A stretch of 38,794 bases of DNA, from the NCBI GenBank assembly GCA_035526665.1, contig DATLBY010000210.1, positions 1 through 38,794 on the forward strand. The letters are read 5' to 3'. Position 1 is the stretch's first letter, and each line of letters opens with the position of its first letter. Below the pieces are notes generated by a model that made no database searches, had not been told where the DNA came from, and saw nothing but the letters and a program-made list of their open reading frames with translations. Source of the stretch: DATLBY01 sp035526665 (GTDB taxonomy: Bacteria; Acidobacteriota; Terriglobia; Bryobacterales; Bryobacteraceae). The position numbers and the translations under genes were made by a program. Below are positions 1 through 7,412 of the stretch, piece by piece.

Positions 1-125
1 GAAAGGTGGGCGTCAAGCTTGTATTCCCGATTTTTTTCCTGATCTTTCCTTCCGTGCTGCTGGTGACCCTCGGCCCGGCGATCCTCCAAATCATGAGCAC
101 ATTACGGCCGATGATGGAAAAGTAA
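1..125 (+). CDS. TadC-like type II secretion F-family protein, 3' end only
   Basis: The window opens inside an open frame (codons in phase from base 3) that ends at TAA 123-125. The 40 visible residues form one strongly hydrophobic segment with the pattern FPIFFLIFPSVLLVTLGPA, then a short polar tail ending MMEK. That is the typical C-terminus of TadC/GspF-family inner-membrane platform proteins of Tad pili, where a last transmembrane helix carries FP and LGPA motifs. TadC would work with TadB and the TadA ATPase in pilus assembly. Only the tail is visible, so another F-family protein cannot be excluded. It lies 186 bases before the polysaccharide operon and is unlikely to belong to it. Confidence 0.6.
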   Translation, partial: KVGVKLVFPIFFLIFPSVLLVTLGPAILQIMSTLRPMMEK

Positions 126-311
126 GCCGTTTCCTCCGTGCTTCGCCTGACAAGACACCCACTGAAAAAACTTTGAGATGTATCACGTCTGTAAACAACT
201 AAGAAAACGTGTAAGTCAGACCGGTACGCCTGCAAGCGGTAGGGCAGATGGTTCTGAGTATTCTCTTCCATTCGAACAAATCGGGAATGGGACTGAGAAA
301 GCGATAGCTTT

Positions 312-863
312 GTGCAAAATACAACGGAAATTGCTCCTTGCTGGTATGCTCTGTCTGCCAAGCCCCGGCATGAAAAAGCCGTAGCACATCATCTGGAAAC
401 TCAGAAGCTGGAATCGTTTCTACCTCTCTCCAGCACATTCCGCAGGTGGTCCGATCGCAAGAAGGAAGTGGACTTGCCGCTTTTTTGCGGATACCTCTTC
501 TGCCGCTTTGGATATAGGGATCGTCTCAGGGTCTTGAACACGCCCGGCGTCCTGTCGATCGTCGGATTCGCCAGACAGGACATGCCCATCGACGAAAGTG
601 AAATCGAAATGGTGCGTCGCATTGTAGCGTCCGGCTATCGTGTCGGACCCTGGCCTTACCTCCACGCAGGTGATCGCGTACGAATCAAAGCGGGGGTTCT
701 AACAGGGATTGAAGGCATACTGGTGCGCGAGAAGACCCAGGCGCGTGTCGTCGTCAATGTGGAGCTACTTCAGAGATCAGTTTCCGTCGAGATGGACCGC
801 GATGTACTCAGTCATGCCTTGATCCCAAACGCCGCGTCAACTGCGGCCATGTCTTTTAGCTGA
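312..863 (+). CDS. UpxY/NusG-like transcription antiterminator
   Basis: This 183-residue protein has a NusG N-terminal (NGN) domain at about residues 9-110, starting with WYALSAKPRHEKAVAHHLE and containing LPLFCGYLFCRF. A KOW domain follows at about 118-160 (AGDRVRIKAGVLTGIEGILV). It starts with GTG at 312; a purine-rich GAGAAAG lies about 11 bases upstream. Members of the UpxY/RfaH/LoaP group bind RNA polymerase near the start of one long operon and let it read through pauses and terminators. Its place as first gene of a 29-kb polysaccharide operon fits that role exactly. Housekeeping NusG is unlikely, since that is normally encoded beside secE and ribosomal protein genes. The function on this operon is inferred from position. 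Confidence 0.88.
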   Translation: MQNTTEIAPCWYALSAKPRHEKAVAHHLETQKLESFLPLSSTFRRWSDRKKEVDLPLFCGYLFCRFGYRDRLRVLNTPGVLSIVGFARQDMPIDESEIEMVRRIVASGYRVGPWPYLHAGDRVRIKAGVLTGIEGILVREKTQARVVVNVELLQRSVSVEMDRDVLSHALIPNAASTAAMSFS

Positions 864-877
864 TAGCACGAAGTTCA

Positions 878-1177
878 ATGGCCGCCCTGAAAACGCGAAA
901 CCGGGCTGTGGTATTCCGTCTGAGCCAAGACGAGTATGAAGGGCTTAAAGCGGTCTGCTACGAAAAAGGCATGAACTTCTCTGAATTCGCGCGTTCGGAG
1001 CTGCTTGCGCTGGCCGAATGCGGAGACAGCTGGCAAATGTTTCAGACGCAGTTAAACGACATCAGTGGCCACCTTATGAAGCTCGATCTTGTGCTCCAAG
1101 AGATTTGCCGCGCAATGAATCAAACGACGGCCGCATGTCGGAGTGCCTGCTTGCCGGCGGCTCAGGAGGAAAGATGA
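878..1177 (+). CDS. small ribbon-helix-helix-like protein
   Basis: This 99-residue protein carries an N-terminal segment RAVVFRLSQDEYEGLKAVC followed by NFSEFARSELLAL. That is the beta-strand/helix/helix pattern of ribbon-helix-helix DNA-binding proteins (CopG/Arc type, also seen in MobC-like relaxosome proteins). The second half (about residues 50-80) is predicted helical and could form a coiled-coil or dimer surface; the last residues include several cysteines. The gene starts 14 bases after the antiterminator, and its stop overlaps the export-protein start (ATGA at 1174-1177), so it is translated with the operon. A role as a local transcriptional regulator of the locus is plausible but inferred. 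The similarity is seen by eye only. Confidence 0.6.
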   Translation: MAALKTRNRAVVFRLSQDEYEGLKAVCYEKGMNFSEFARSELLALAECGDSWQMFQTQLNDISGHLMKLDLVLQEICRAMNQTTAACRSACLPAAQEER

Positions 1178-2109
1178 AGTTTGGCTTGTTTCTATTGTTC
1201 ACCTTCGTTGCCGCCGCACAGAGCGAGCGATCGCAGTCAGCGGATGCCCACTCCACGAATCTGCCTGCACAAAAGATAGGCGCTAACGACCTGATAGCAG
1301 TGTCGGTGTACGATTCGCCCGAGCTGACCAGAACGGTTCGAGCGGGGGCAGACGGGATGATTCGGATGCCGATGTTAAAACAGAAAATCAAAGTGCAAGG
1401 GCTGATGCCGTCTGAGATAGAGACGGCAATCGCGGAGGCGTTGAAGAAGGAAGACATCATCATCGATGCCTTTGTGACGGTCACGGTTGCCGAGTACCAT
1501 AGCCGCCCGATCAGTATCATGGGCGCGGTTAGGAAGCCGATGACATTTCAGGCCGTCGGCCCTCTAACGCTGCTCGAAGCGCTGTCGCGCACCGAGGGAT
1601 TGACGCCGGACGCTGGTCCGGAAATCTTTGTGACGCGCACTCAGCCCGGCCCTAACGGCGTTCCAACTCCCCTGGTGCAAAGGATCGAGTCGAGATCGCT
1701 GATGGACGCTTCAAACTCTGCGGCCAACATCCAGCTTATCGGGGGCGAGGAGATCCGTGTCCCGGAGCAGAGGAAGGTATTCGTCGTGGGTAACGTCCGG
1801 AAGCCCGGCGCTTTCGCCGTTCAGGATGGAATAAGCACGGTCTTGAAGTCCCTGGCGCTAGCTGAAGGGCTCACGCCGTATGCCGGCAAGCAGGCATTTA
1901 TATACCGGCGTGAGGGGGGGGGTATGTCCAATAGCGAGATCCCAGTCGAGCTTCGGAAAATCATGAACCGGCAGGCCCCAGACGTTACACTTGCGGCGAA
2001 CGACATCCTCTACATACCGGACTCGTCGGGGCCAAAAGTGGCTCTCGAAAAGATCCTGACCCTCGGATCGGCGGCGGTTCCGGCGCTCATTTATACCGGG
2101 ATCAGATAA
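1174..2109 (+). CDS. Wza-like polysaccharide export protein (Poly_export/SLBB)
   Basis: The start is ATG 1174, preceded by a strong AGGAGGAAAG ribosome-binding site and followed at once by a signal peptide (KFGLFLLFTFVAAA, cleavage likely before QSERSQ). An upstream in-frame start would put the signal peptide inside the protein. The 311-residue product has a polysaccharide-export domain (IGANDLIAVSVYDSPELTR, about residues 34-115), one SLBB segment after it (ISIMGAVRKPMTF) and a second (VFVVGNVRKPGAFAV, about 205-255). The C-terminus is hydrophobic (KILTLGSAAVPALIYTGIR). It should form the periplasmic and outer-membrane channel working with the autokinase next door. There is no lipobox cysteine, unlike E. 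coli Wza, and the protein is shorter than Wza (about 380). Confidence 0.9.
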   Translation: MKFGLFLLFTFVAAAQSERSQSADAHSTNLPAQKIGANDLIAVSVYDSPELTRTVRAGADGMIRMPMLKQKIKVQGLMPSEIETAIAEALKKEDIIIDAFVTVTVAEYHSRPISIMGAVRKPMTFQAVGPLTLLEALSRTEGLTPDAGPEIFVTRTQPGPNGVPTPLVQRIESRSLMDASNSAANIQLIGGEEIRVPEQRKVFVVGNVRKPGAFAVQDGISTVLKSLALAEGLTPYAGKQAFIYRREGGGMSNSEIPVELRKIMNRQAPDVTLAANDILYIPDSSGPKVALEKILTLGSAAVPALIYTGIR

Positions 2110-2136
2110 GTCAAAATATCCCCCGGACACTTCATC

Positions 2137-4353
2137 ATGGATTCGAATCAGGTCGTAGGAAGCGTAGTTGCGAACCAGAGAAACACGAGAAATGTGCCAG
2201 CTCCTACCGATCTATATTGGTCGCAACCGCTTCCGGTCGAGGCCGAAGCGGCGCATCCCGTCGTACCGCTTTCTCATTATCTCTGGCTGCTGCGCCGGCA
2301 TAGGTGGCGCATTCTGGCGTTTGTTGCCTTCTCGGTCATCGCGACCCTAATCATCTCCAAACGTCTCAAGCCGATCTACGAATCGACCGCAACGCTCGAT
2401 ATCGATCGCCGCATACCAGCCGCAATCATTGGCCAGGAGTCGAACCAGACCGCTACTTACGACGCTGATCAGTTCCTGGCGACGCAGGTGAAGCTGGTCC
2501 AGTCAGACTCAGTGCTTCGCCCCGTGATGAATAAATTTAATCTCCAGAATGAGGCCGAGAAAGAGAGAACCACCGGCGCCGAGGTAACGCCGGCCGACAG
2601 AGCCGAGGAGCCGGTAATCTTAAAAAACCTCCGGGTTGCGCGGCCCCCCACCACGTATCTTCTGCTGGTGAGTTATCGTTCCGAGCAGCCGCGCCTGGCC
2701 GCCGACGTCGCCAACGCCATCGCCCAATCCTACATCCAGCATACCTATAACAACCGTTTCAAATCGTCGGCGAGTCTGGCCGCCTTTATGGAGCAGCAGC
2801 TGGACGGACTTCGCGCCAAGATGGAGCGTTCAGGAGGCGCCCTGGTTGAGTTCGAGCGTGAATTGAATGTAATCAATCCCGAGGAGAAAACCAACATCCT
2901 TTCAGCGCGTCTCTTGCAGTTGAATACCGAGTACACCAACGCGGAAGCCGACCGTATTCGTAAGGAAGCTGCATTCCAGTCAGTGAAGACCGATTCTCTA
3001 GAAGCTGCTCACGTATCGAGCCAGGGTGACTCTCTTAAGAAGATTTCCGAGCGACTGCAGGACGCAAAGCAAAAACTTGCCAACGTGCGCACGCATTTTG
3101 GCGCCACCCACCCCGAATTTAAAAAGGCGGCGGCTCAGGTTAGCGAAATCGAATCGCAGTTGGCTCAGACTAAGCTCGACATCGGCCAGCGGATCGAGAT
3201 CGAGTACAAACAGGCCGCCCGTGGGGAGGCTATGTTCAGACAAACGGTAGACGAGACTAAGGCGCAATACGATAAGCTCAATTCCCGATCCTTCGAGTAC
3301 CAGTCTCTAAAGCGTGAAGCAGAAGCCGACAAGAAACTGTATGAAGAACTGGTGCGCAAGATCAGAGAAGCCGGAATCAACGCCGGTTTCCAAAGTAGCT
3401 CCATTCGCATTGCCGACCTTGCACGGCCAACTTCGAAAGCCGTATTTCCAAATATTAAGCTAAACCTGGTGCTGGCGGCGTTCCTATCGGTTCTGCTGGC
3501 TATGTGCGCCGCCGTGACCTCCGACGCGCTGAACAACACGGTTCGGCAACCTGAGGAGGTCGCGCAGAGCATGGACACACAAGTAATGGGAACGCTTCCG
3601 GCCACGAAATCGCAGCGGCCGCAGCTTCTCTCCGCCCGGTCCAATGGCCGCAATATCGTTCCCATCACGCGCGAAGCCAGTCTGAGCAGCTTTGATGAGG
3701 CCATCCGTACTCTGCGGAACGCCATTCTGCTGACGGACTTCGACCGCCGGCTCCGGTCGATTATGGTCACCAGCGCGGGACCCGCGGAAGGGAAGTCGAC
3801 GATTGCCTCGCATCTAGCCACAGCGCACGCGCAGCAGGGCCGCAAGACTTTGCTGATAGATGCCGATTTACGGCGGCCCAGCGTCCATCATAATTTCGGC
3901 ATTGAACCAAAGCTTGGCCTGTCGAATGTGCTGGCCGGAGAGGTTGGATGGCGCGAGAGCGTCGTGCGCCATGAGCAGGTACCATTTCTGGACCTGCTGC
4001 TGGGAGGGCCCGCCTCGCGCCGTGCCGCCGATCAGATCGGAGCCGGGTTGATGGACGTAGTGGATGAAGCGTCAAAAGACTATGACCTGATCATCGTCGA
4101 CTCGCCGCCGTTTCTCGGTTTCCCGGAACCGCTGCAGATGGCATCCATAGTGGATGGTGTGCTGGTAATCGCCGTTTCCGGCCAGACTAATCGCCGGGCT
4201 CTGGCGTCCACCGTCAGTTCGCTCAAACGTCTGCGCACGAACCTCCTGGGCGTAGTTCTGAATCGCATGGAAGAGGATAGCGGCAGCGGCTATTACCACA
4301 ACTATTACTATCCGAAGAACTACACATACCACCAGGCTGGCGCGGCCGATTGA
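2137..4353 (+). CDS. Wzc/ExoP-like polysaccharide co-polymerase and tyrosine autokinase
   Basis: This 738-residue inner-membrane protein has a Wzz-type chain-length domain with a first membrane helix at about residues 57-74. A long periplasmic coiled-coil region follows, then a second helix at about 441-463 and a cytoplasmic BY-kinase domain. Kinase motifs are intact: Walker A SAGPAEGKST (546-555), Walker A' LLIDADLRRP (572-581) and Walker B DLIIVDSPP (650-658). The C-terminal tail holds seven tyrosines between residues 719 and 731 (YY, YYY, Y, Y), the cluster that such kinases phosphorylate in trans. Cycling of that phosphorylation controls polymer length and export with the Wza-like channel. 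As in proteobacterial Wzc, the chain-length and kinase parts are in one polypeptide. Confidence 0.95.
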   Translation: MDSNQVVGSVVANQRNTRNVPAPTDLYWSQPLPVEAEAAHPVVPLSHYLWLLRRHRWRILAFVAFSVIATLIISKRLKPIYESTATLDIDRRIPAAIIGQESNQTATYDADQFLATQVKLVQSDSVLRPVMNKFNLQNEAEKERTTGAEVTPADRAEEPVILKNLRVARPPTTYLLLVSYRSEQPRLAADVANAIAQSYIQHTYNNRFKSSASLAAFMEQQLDGLRAKMERSGGALVEFERELNVINPEEKTNILSARLLQLNTEYTNAEADRIRKEAAFQSVKTDSLEAAHVSSQGDSLKKISERLQDAKQKLANVRTHFGATHPEFKKAAAQVSEIESQLAQTKLDIGQRIEIEYKQAARGEAMFRQTVDETKAQYDKLNSRSFEYQSLKREAEADKKLYEELVRKIREAGINAGFQSSSIRIADLARPTSKAVFPNIKLNLVLAAFLSVLLAMCAAVTSDALNNTVRQPEEVAQSMDTQVMGTLPATKSQRPQLLSARSNGRNIVPITREASLSSFDEAIRTLRNAILLTDFDRRLRSIMVTSAGPAEGKSTIASHLATAHAQQGRKTLLIDADLRRPSVHHNFGIEPKLGLSNVLAGEVGWRESVVRHEQVPFLDLLLGGPASRRAADQIGAGLMDVVDEASKDYDLIIVDSPPFLGFPEPLQMASIVDGVLVIAVSGQTNRRALASTVSSLKRLRTNLLGVVLNRMEEDSGSGYYHNYYYPKNYTYHQAGAAD

Positions 4354-4385
4354 ACCGGAAGGGTCTGGATGGCTGGGAATGACGA

Positions 4386-5459
4386 GTGACTAAAATGAAC
4401 CCACTAGATTGGTCGAACGCAAACATAATGATTACGGGCGGTACAGGCTCGTTCGGCAGAAAATTCGCGGAAATAGTACTGCGCGAGTACCATCCCAAAA
4501 AACTGATTGTCTTCAGCCGGGATGAACTCAAGCAGGAAGAAATGCAACTGCACGGGTTCCGCGACCCGAGCTTAAGGTTTTTTCTTGGTGACGTGCGGGA
4601 TCGGGACCGTCTGCGCCGCGCCATGAACGGGGTGGACATCGTGGTGCACGCTGCGGCGCTCAAGCAGGTGCCGGCCTGTGAGTACAATCCGATCGAAGCG
4701 GTGCTGACCAATGTCATGGGCGCGCGCAATGTGATCGATGCCGCGCTCGACTGCAATGTAGGCGCAGTAATGGCTTTGAGCAGCGATAAAGCCGTGAGTC
4801 CGGTAAACCTGTATGGCGCAACCAAACTCGTGGCCGAGAAGCTTTTCACTCAGGCAAACGCGTACAGCGGCGGAGGGCGCACCCGGTTCGCGTCTGTACG
4901 CTACGGCAACGTTTTGGGAAGCCGCGGTAGCGTGGTGCCGCTGTTCATACGACAACGCGCCAGTGGCAAGATCACCGTCACCGAACCTCGAATGACGCGT
5001 TTCTGGATCACTCTTGAGCAGGGAGTCCGTTTCGTAATCCAATCTATTGAGCGCATGCATGGCGGCGAGGTTTTTGTTCCCAAGCTGCCGAGCGCCAGTA
5101 TTCTCGAACTGGTGAAAGGGCTCGCTCCGGAATGTTCCGTCCAGGAGATAGGCATCCGCCCAGGCGAAAAGTTGCACGAGTGCCTGGTGTCGGAGGACGA
5201 AGCGCGTAACACCCGGGAGATGGATGACTTTTATGTGATTCAGCCCGCCCATAAATGGTGGGCAGGCGCCAACTGGGCGGATGGCCGGGCGCTGGCGGAC
5301 GGCTTCCGCTACACCAGCGACAACAATCCGGTGCGCCTAAACAACGCTCAAATTCAGGCACTGGTGGCATCCGTAGAGGGTTATCAGAGCACTCCAGCTC
5401 CAGTCCCCCCAATGAATGGCGCCGTGATGACTTCCGCTCTGGCGGGCACGCTCAGATGA
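4386..5459 (+). CDS. pseB: PseB-type UDP-GlcNAc 4,6-dehydratase (inverting)
   Basis: This is a 357-residue extended SDR enzyme. The NAD-binding motif TGGTGSFGRKF is at the N-terminus. The active-site region SSDKAVSPVNLYGATK has Asp134, Lys135, Tyr143 and Lys147, the D-K...Y-x3-K arrangement of the PseB/FlaA1/CapD family rather than of epimerases. HAAALKQVPACEYNP and RYGNVLGSRGSVVPLF are also characteristic. PseB converts UDP-GlcNAc to UDP-2-acetamido-2,6-dideoxy-L-arabino-hexos-4-ulose, the first step to pseudaminic acid and also to some 6-deoxy-L-hexosamines. The start is GTG 4386; ATG 4395 is an alternative. The stop overlaps the next start (ATGA). With the NeuB-type synthase and cytidylyltransferase downstream, a nonulosonic acid route is favoured. 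Confidence 0.88.
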   Translation: MTKMNPLDWSNANIMITGGTGSFGRKFAEIVLREYHPKKLIVFSRDELKQEEMQLHGFRDPSLRFFLGDVRDRDRLRRAMNGVDIVVHAAALKQVPACEYNPIEAVLTNVMGARNVIDAALDCNVGAVMALSSDKAVSPVNLYGATKLVAEKLFTQANAYSGGGRTRFASVRYGNVLGSRGSVVPLFIRQRASGKITVTEPRMTRFWITLEQGVRFVIQSIERMHGGEVFVPKLPSASILELVKGLAPECSVQEIGIRPGEKLHECLVSEDEARNTREMDDFYVIQPAHKWWAGANWADGRALADGFRYTSDNNPVRLNNAQIQALVASVEGYQSTPAPVPPMNGAVMTSALAGTLR

Positions 5460-6325
5460 AGCCTATCCTCATCACCGGTGCGGGAGGGTTGCTGGGAGCG
5501 AACCTTGTGGTGGATTGCGCGCGACTGGGGCTTCCAGTGTCAGGGATCGACCGGAGCGTATGCGATCTAACCGATGCCGCCATGACGACGCGCGTGATAC
5601 GGGAGATTGAACCTTCGCACATCATTCACACAGCTGCGCTTACGCATGTGGACTGGTGTGAAAATCATCCCGAAGAAACCTGGCACTCCAATGTCGATGC
5701 CAGCCGCACGCTCGCTCAAATTGCGCAGACGATTGGCGCGGGCATCGTTTATATCTCCACCGATTCTGTTTTCGATGGCGCCCGCGGATTTTATGGCGAA
5801 GCCGACGACCCGCGTCCCTTAAATGTATACGCGAAGAGCAAGTTGGCAGGCGAACGAGCCGTGCTCGCGGAGGCGCCGGATGCGCTCATCGTGCGAACCG
5901 TAATTTACGGCTGGAATCTGCGGGCGAAACGCTCTTTCGCCGAGTGGATACTTTCGCATCTGACGGCCGGATCGGAAGTTCCGGGCTTTGACGACGCGGT
6001 ATTCTCGCCGATTTTGGTGAACGATCTGGGCCGCCTCTTGCTGGCTCTTCTGGAGCGGAGGGCGTCAGGCGTCTGCCACGTGGCGGCAGGCGAGGCCTGG
6101 ACGAAATTTGAGTTTGCCCGCGCCGTTGCGAAGACGTTCGGATTTAATCCCGCGCAGGTCCGCCGGGCATCGCTGCGATCGGCTGCCATGATCGCGCCGC
6201 GACCTTTGAACACCTCGCTAGACACCTCATACGCTTCGCGGCTCCTGGGCACGGCGTTGCCCCGCGTGTGGGAGGGGCTCGCCAGATTTCGCGAGGCCGC
6301 ACAGGGGGAATATGCCTGCGTTTGA
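5456..6325 (+). CDS. RmlD-like SDR sugar-nucleotide reductase
   Basis: This 289-residue protein starts at ATG 5456, overlapping the pseB stop by four bases; the longer reading from 5255 lies inside pseB and is rejected. TGAGGLLGANL near the N-terminus is the NAD(P)-binding motif. Tyr125 and Lys129 in YAKSK form the catalytic Y-x3-K pair, and STDSVFDG resembles the STDYVFDG motif of dTDP-4-dehydrorhamnose reductases (RmlD). It probably reduces a 4-keto-sugar nucleotide. A similar reductase (SpsK) occurs in the Bacillus subtilis sps cluster. The true substrate is unknown: it could act on the PseB product or on a separate deoxysugar. Its 3' end overlaps the NeuB-type gene by 14 bases. Confidence 0.78.
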   Translation: MKPILITGAGGLLGANLVVDCARLGLPVSGIDRSVCDLTDAAMTTRVIREIEPSHIIHTAALTHVDWCENHPEETWHSNVDASRTLAQIAQTIGAGIVYISTDSVFDGARGFYGEADDPRPLNVYAKSKLAGERAVLAEAPDALIVRTVIYGWNLRAKRSFAEWILSHLTAGSEVPGFDDAVFSPILVNDLGRLLLALLERRASGVCHVAAGEAWTKFEFARAVAKTFGFNPAQVRRASLRSAAMIAPRPLNTSLDTSYASRLLGTALPRVWEGLARFREAAQGEYACV

Positions 6326-7412
6326 AATCGGTTGGGGCGCCGCGGCTCGCCAGATGGGCGGCGATGCCCCCACTTATTTTATAGCCGATATTTCCGCCAA
6401 TCACGACGGCAGCCTGGACCGCGCCAGGGAGCTGATCCGCCTGGCCGCCGAAAGTGGCGCCGGCGCCGCCAAGTTCCAGAATTTCCGGGCGCCAAAAATT
6501 GTCAGCGACCGTGGCTTCGCCGCCATGCGGCAACAGTTATCCCACCAGGCCGGCTGGAAAAAATCGATTGTACAGGTCTATCAGGATGCCTCGCTTCCCT
6601 GGGAATGGAGCGAATCGCTGAAGGCAGAATGCAGCAGCGCCGGCATCGATTACTTTTCGACGCCATATGATTTGGATGCCGTGGACATGCTCGACAGCTA
6701 TGTAGAGCTGTTCAAGATCGGCTCGGGCGATATTACCTGGCGGGAAATGGTCGAAAAAGTTGCCTCCAAACGCAAACCCGTCCTTTTGGCAACCGGCGCC
6801 TCTGATTTGAGCGATGTGCAGCGCGCCGCCGAATGGATCTTGGCGATCAATCCGCGCGTGTGCATTATGCAGTGCAATACCAACTACACCGGGAGTATTG
6901 AGAATTTCAAGCACATCCACCTGAACGTGCTGCGGACGTATCGCGCGCTGTTTCCCGATGCCGTCCTGGGGCTTTCGTGTCATACACCGGGTCACGCGAC
7001 CGTGCTCGGCGCGGTAGCGCTAGGGGCCCGCGTGGTGGAAAAGCATTTTACCGACGACACGAGCCGCGATGGTCCGGATCATCCGTTTTCCATGACGCCG
7101 GCGGCATGGCGCGAGATGGTCGACCGCACGCGTGAGCTCGAATACGCGCTGGGCACTCCGAATAAGAACGTTTGCGGAAACGAACAGGACACCGTCGTCC
7201 TTCAGCGGCGCTGTCTGCGGGCGGCGCGAGACTTGCCGGCCGGCGCGGTCGTCCAGCGGGATGACATAGAAATACTGCGCCCTGCCACGCCCGGGTGTAT
7301 CCTGCCTTACCAACTGGACCGCATCATTGGAACCGTAGTGTGCAACCCTATCATCGCCGGTGAGGGTCTGCGGTGGAGCATGCTTTCTCAAATGGAGGCC
7401 CATGCAGTCTAG
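6312..7412 (+). CDS. NeuB/PseI/SpsE-type nonulosonic acid synthase
   Basis: This 366-residue protein has the NeuB TIM barrel in the first 280 residues: YFIADISANHDGSLDRA, GAGAAKFQNF, YFSTPYDLDAVDML, FKIGSGDITW and GARVVEKHFTDD, the last with the conserved Glu-Lys-His. A C-terminal SAF (antifreeze-like) domain follows (about 300-360, RRCLRAARDLPAGAVVQRDD). The family condenses phosphoenolpyruvate with an N-acetylated hexose or hexosamine to give sialic, legionaminic or pseudaminic acid. Motifs alone do not tell which; the PseB-type enzyme in the operon suggests a pseudaminate-like product. It overlaps both neighbours (14 and 11 bases), suggesting translational coupling. Confidence is high for the family and low for the exact product. 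Confidence 0.9.
   Translation: MPAFEIGWGAAARQMGGDAPTYFIADISANHDGSLDRARELIRLAAESGAGAAKFQNFRAPKIVSDRGFAAMRQQLSHQAGWKKSIVQVYQDASLPWEWSESLKAECSSAGIDYFSTPYDLDAVDMLDSYVELFKIGSGDITWREMVEKVASKRKPVLLATGASDLSDVQRAAEWILAINPRVCIMQCNTNYTGSIENFKHIHLNVLRTYRALFPDAVLGLSCHTPGHATVLGAVALGARVVEKHFTDDTSRDGPDHPFSMTPAAWREMVDRTRELEYALGTPNKNVCGNEQDTVVLQRRCLRAARDLPAGAVVQRDDIEILRPATPGCILPYQLDRIIGTVVCNPIIAGEGLRWSMLSQMEAHAV

Noticed and set aside
126..311. Possible promoter TTGAGA (173-178) in the operon leader
   Set aside because: No convincing -10 lies at 16-18 bases (only AACTAA); the real promoter cannot be placed by eye.
1018..1173. N-terminal extension of the Wza-like protein
   Set aside because: It overlaps the RHH gene in another frame, and would bury a good signal peptide and ribosome-binding site at 1174.
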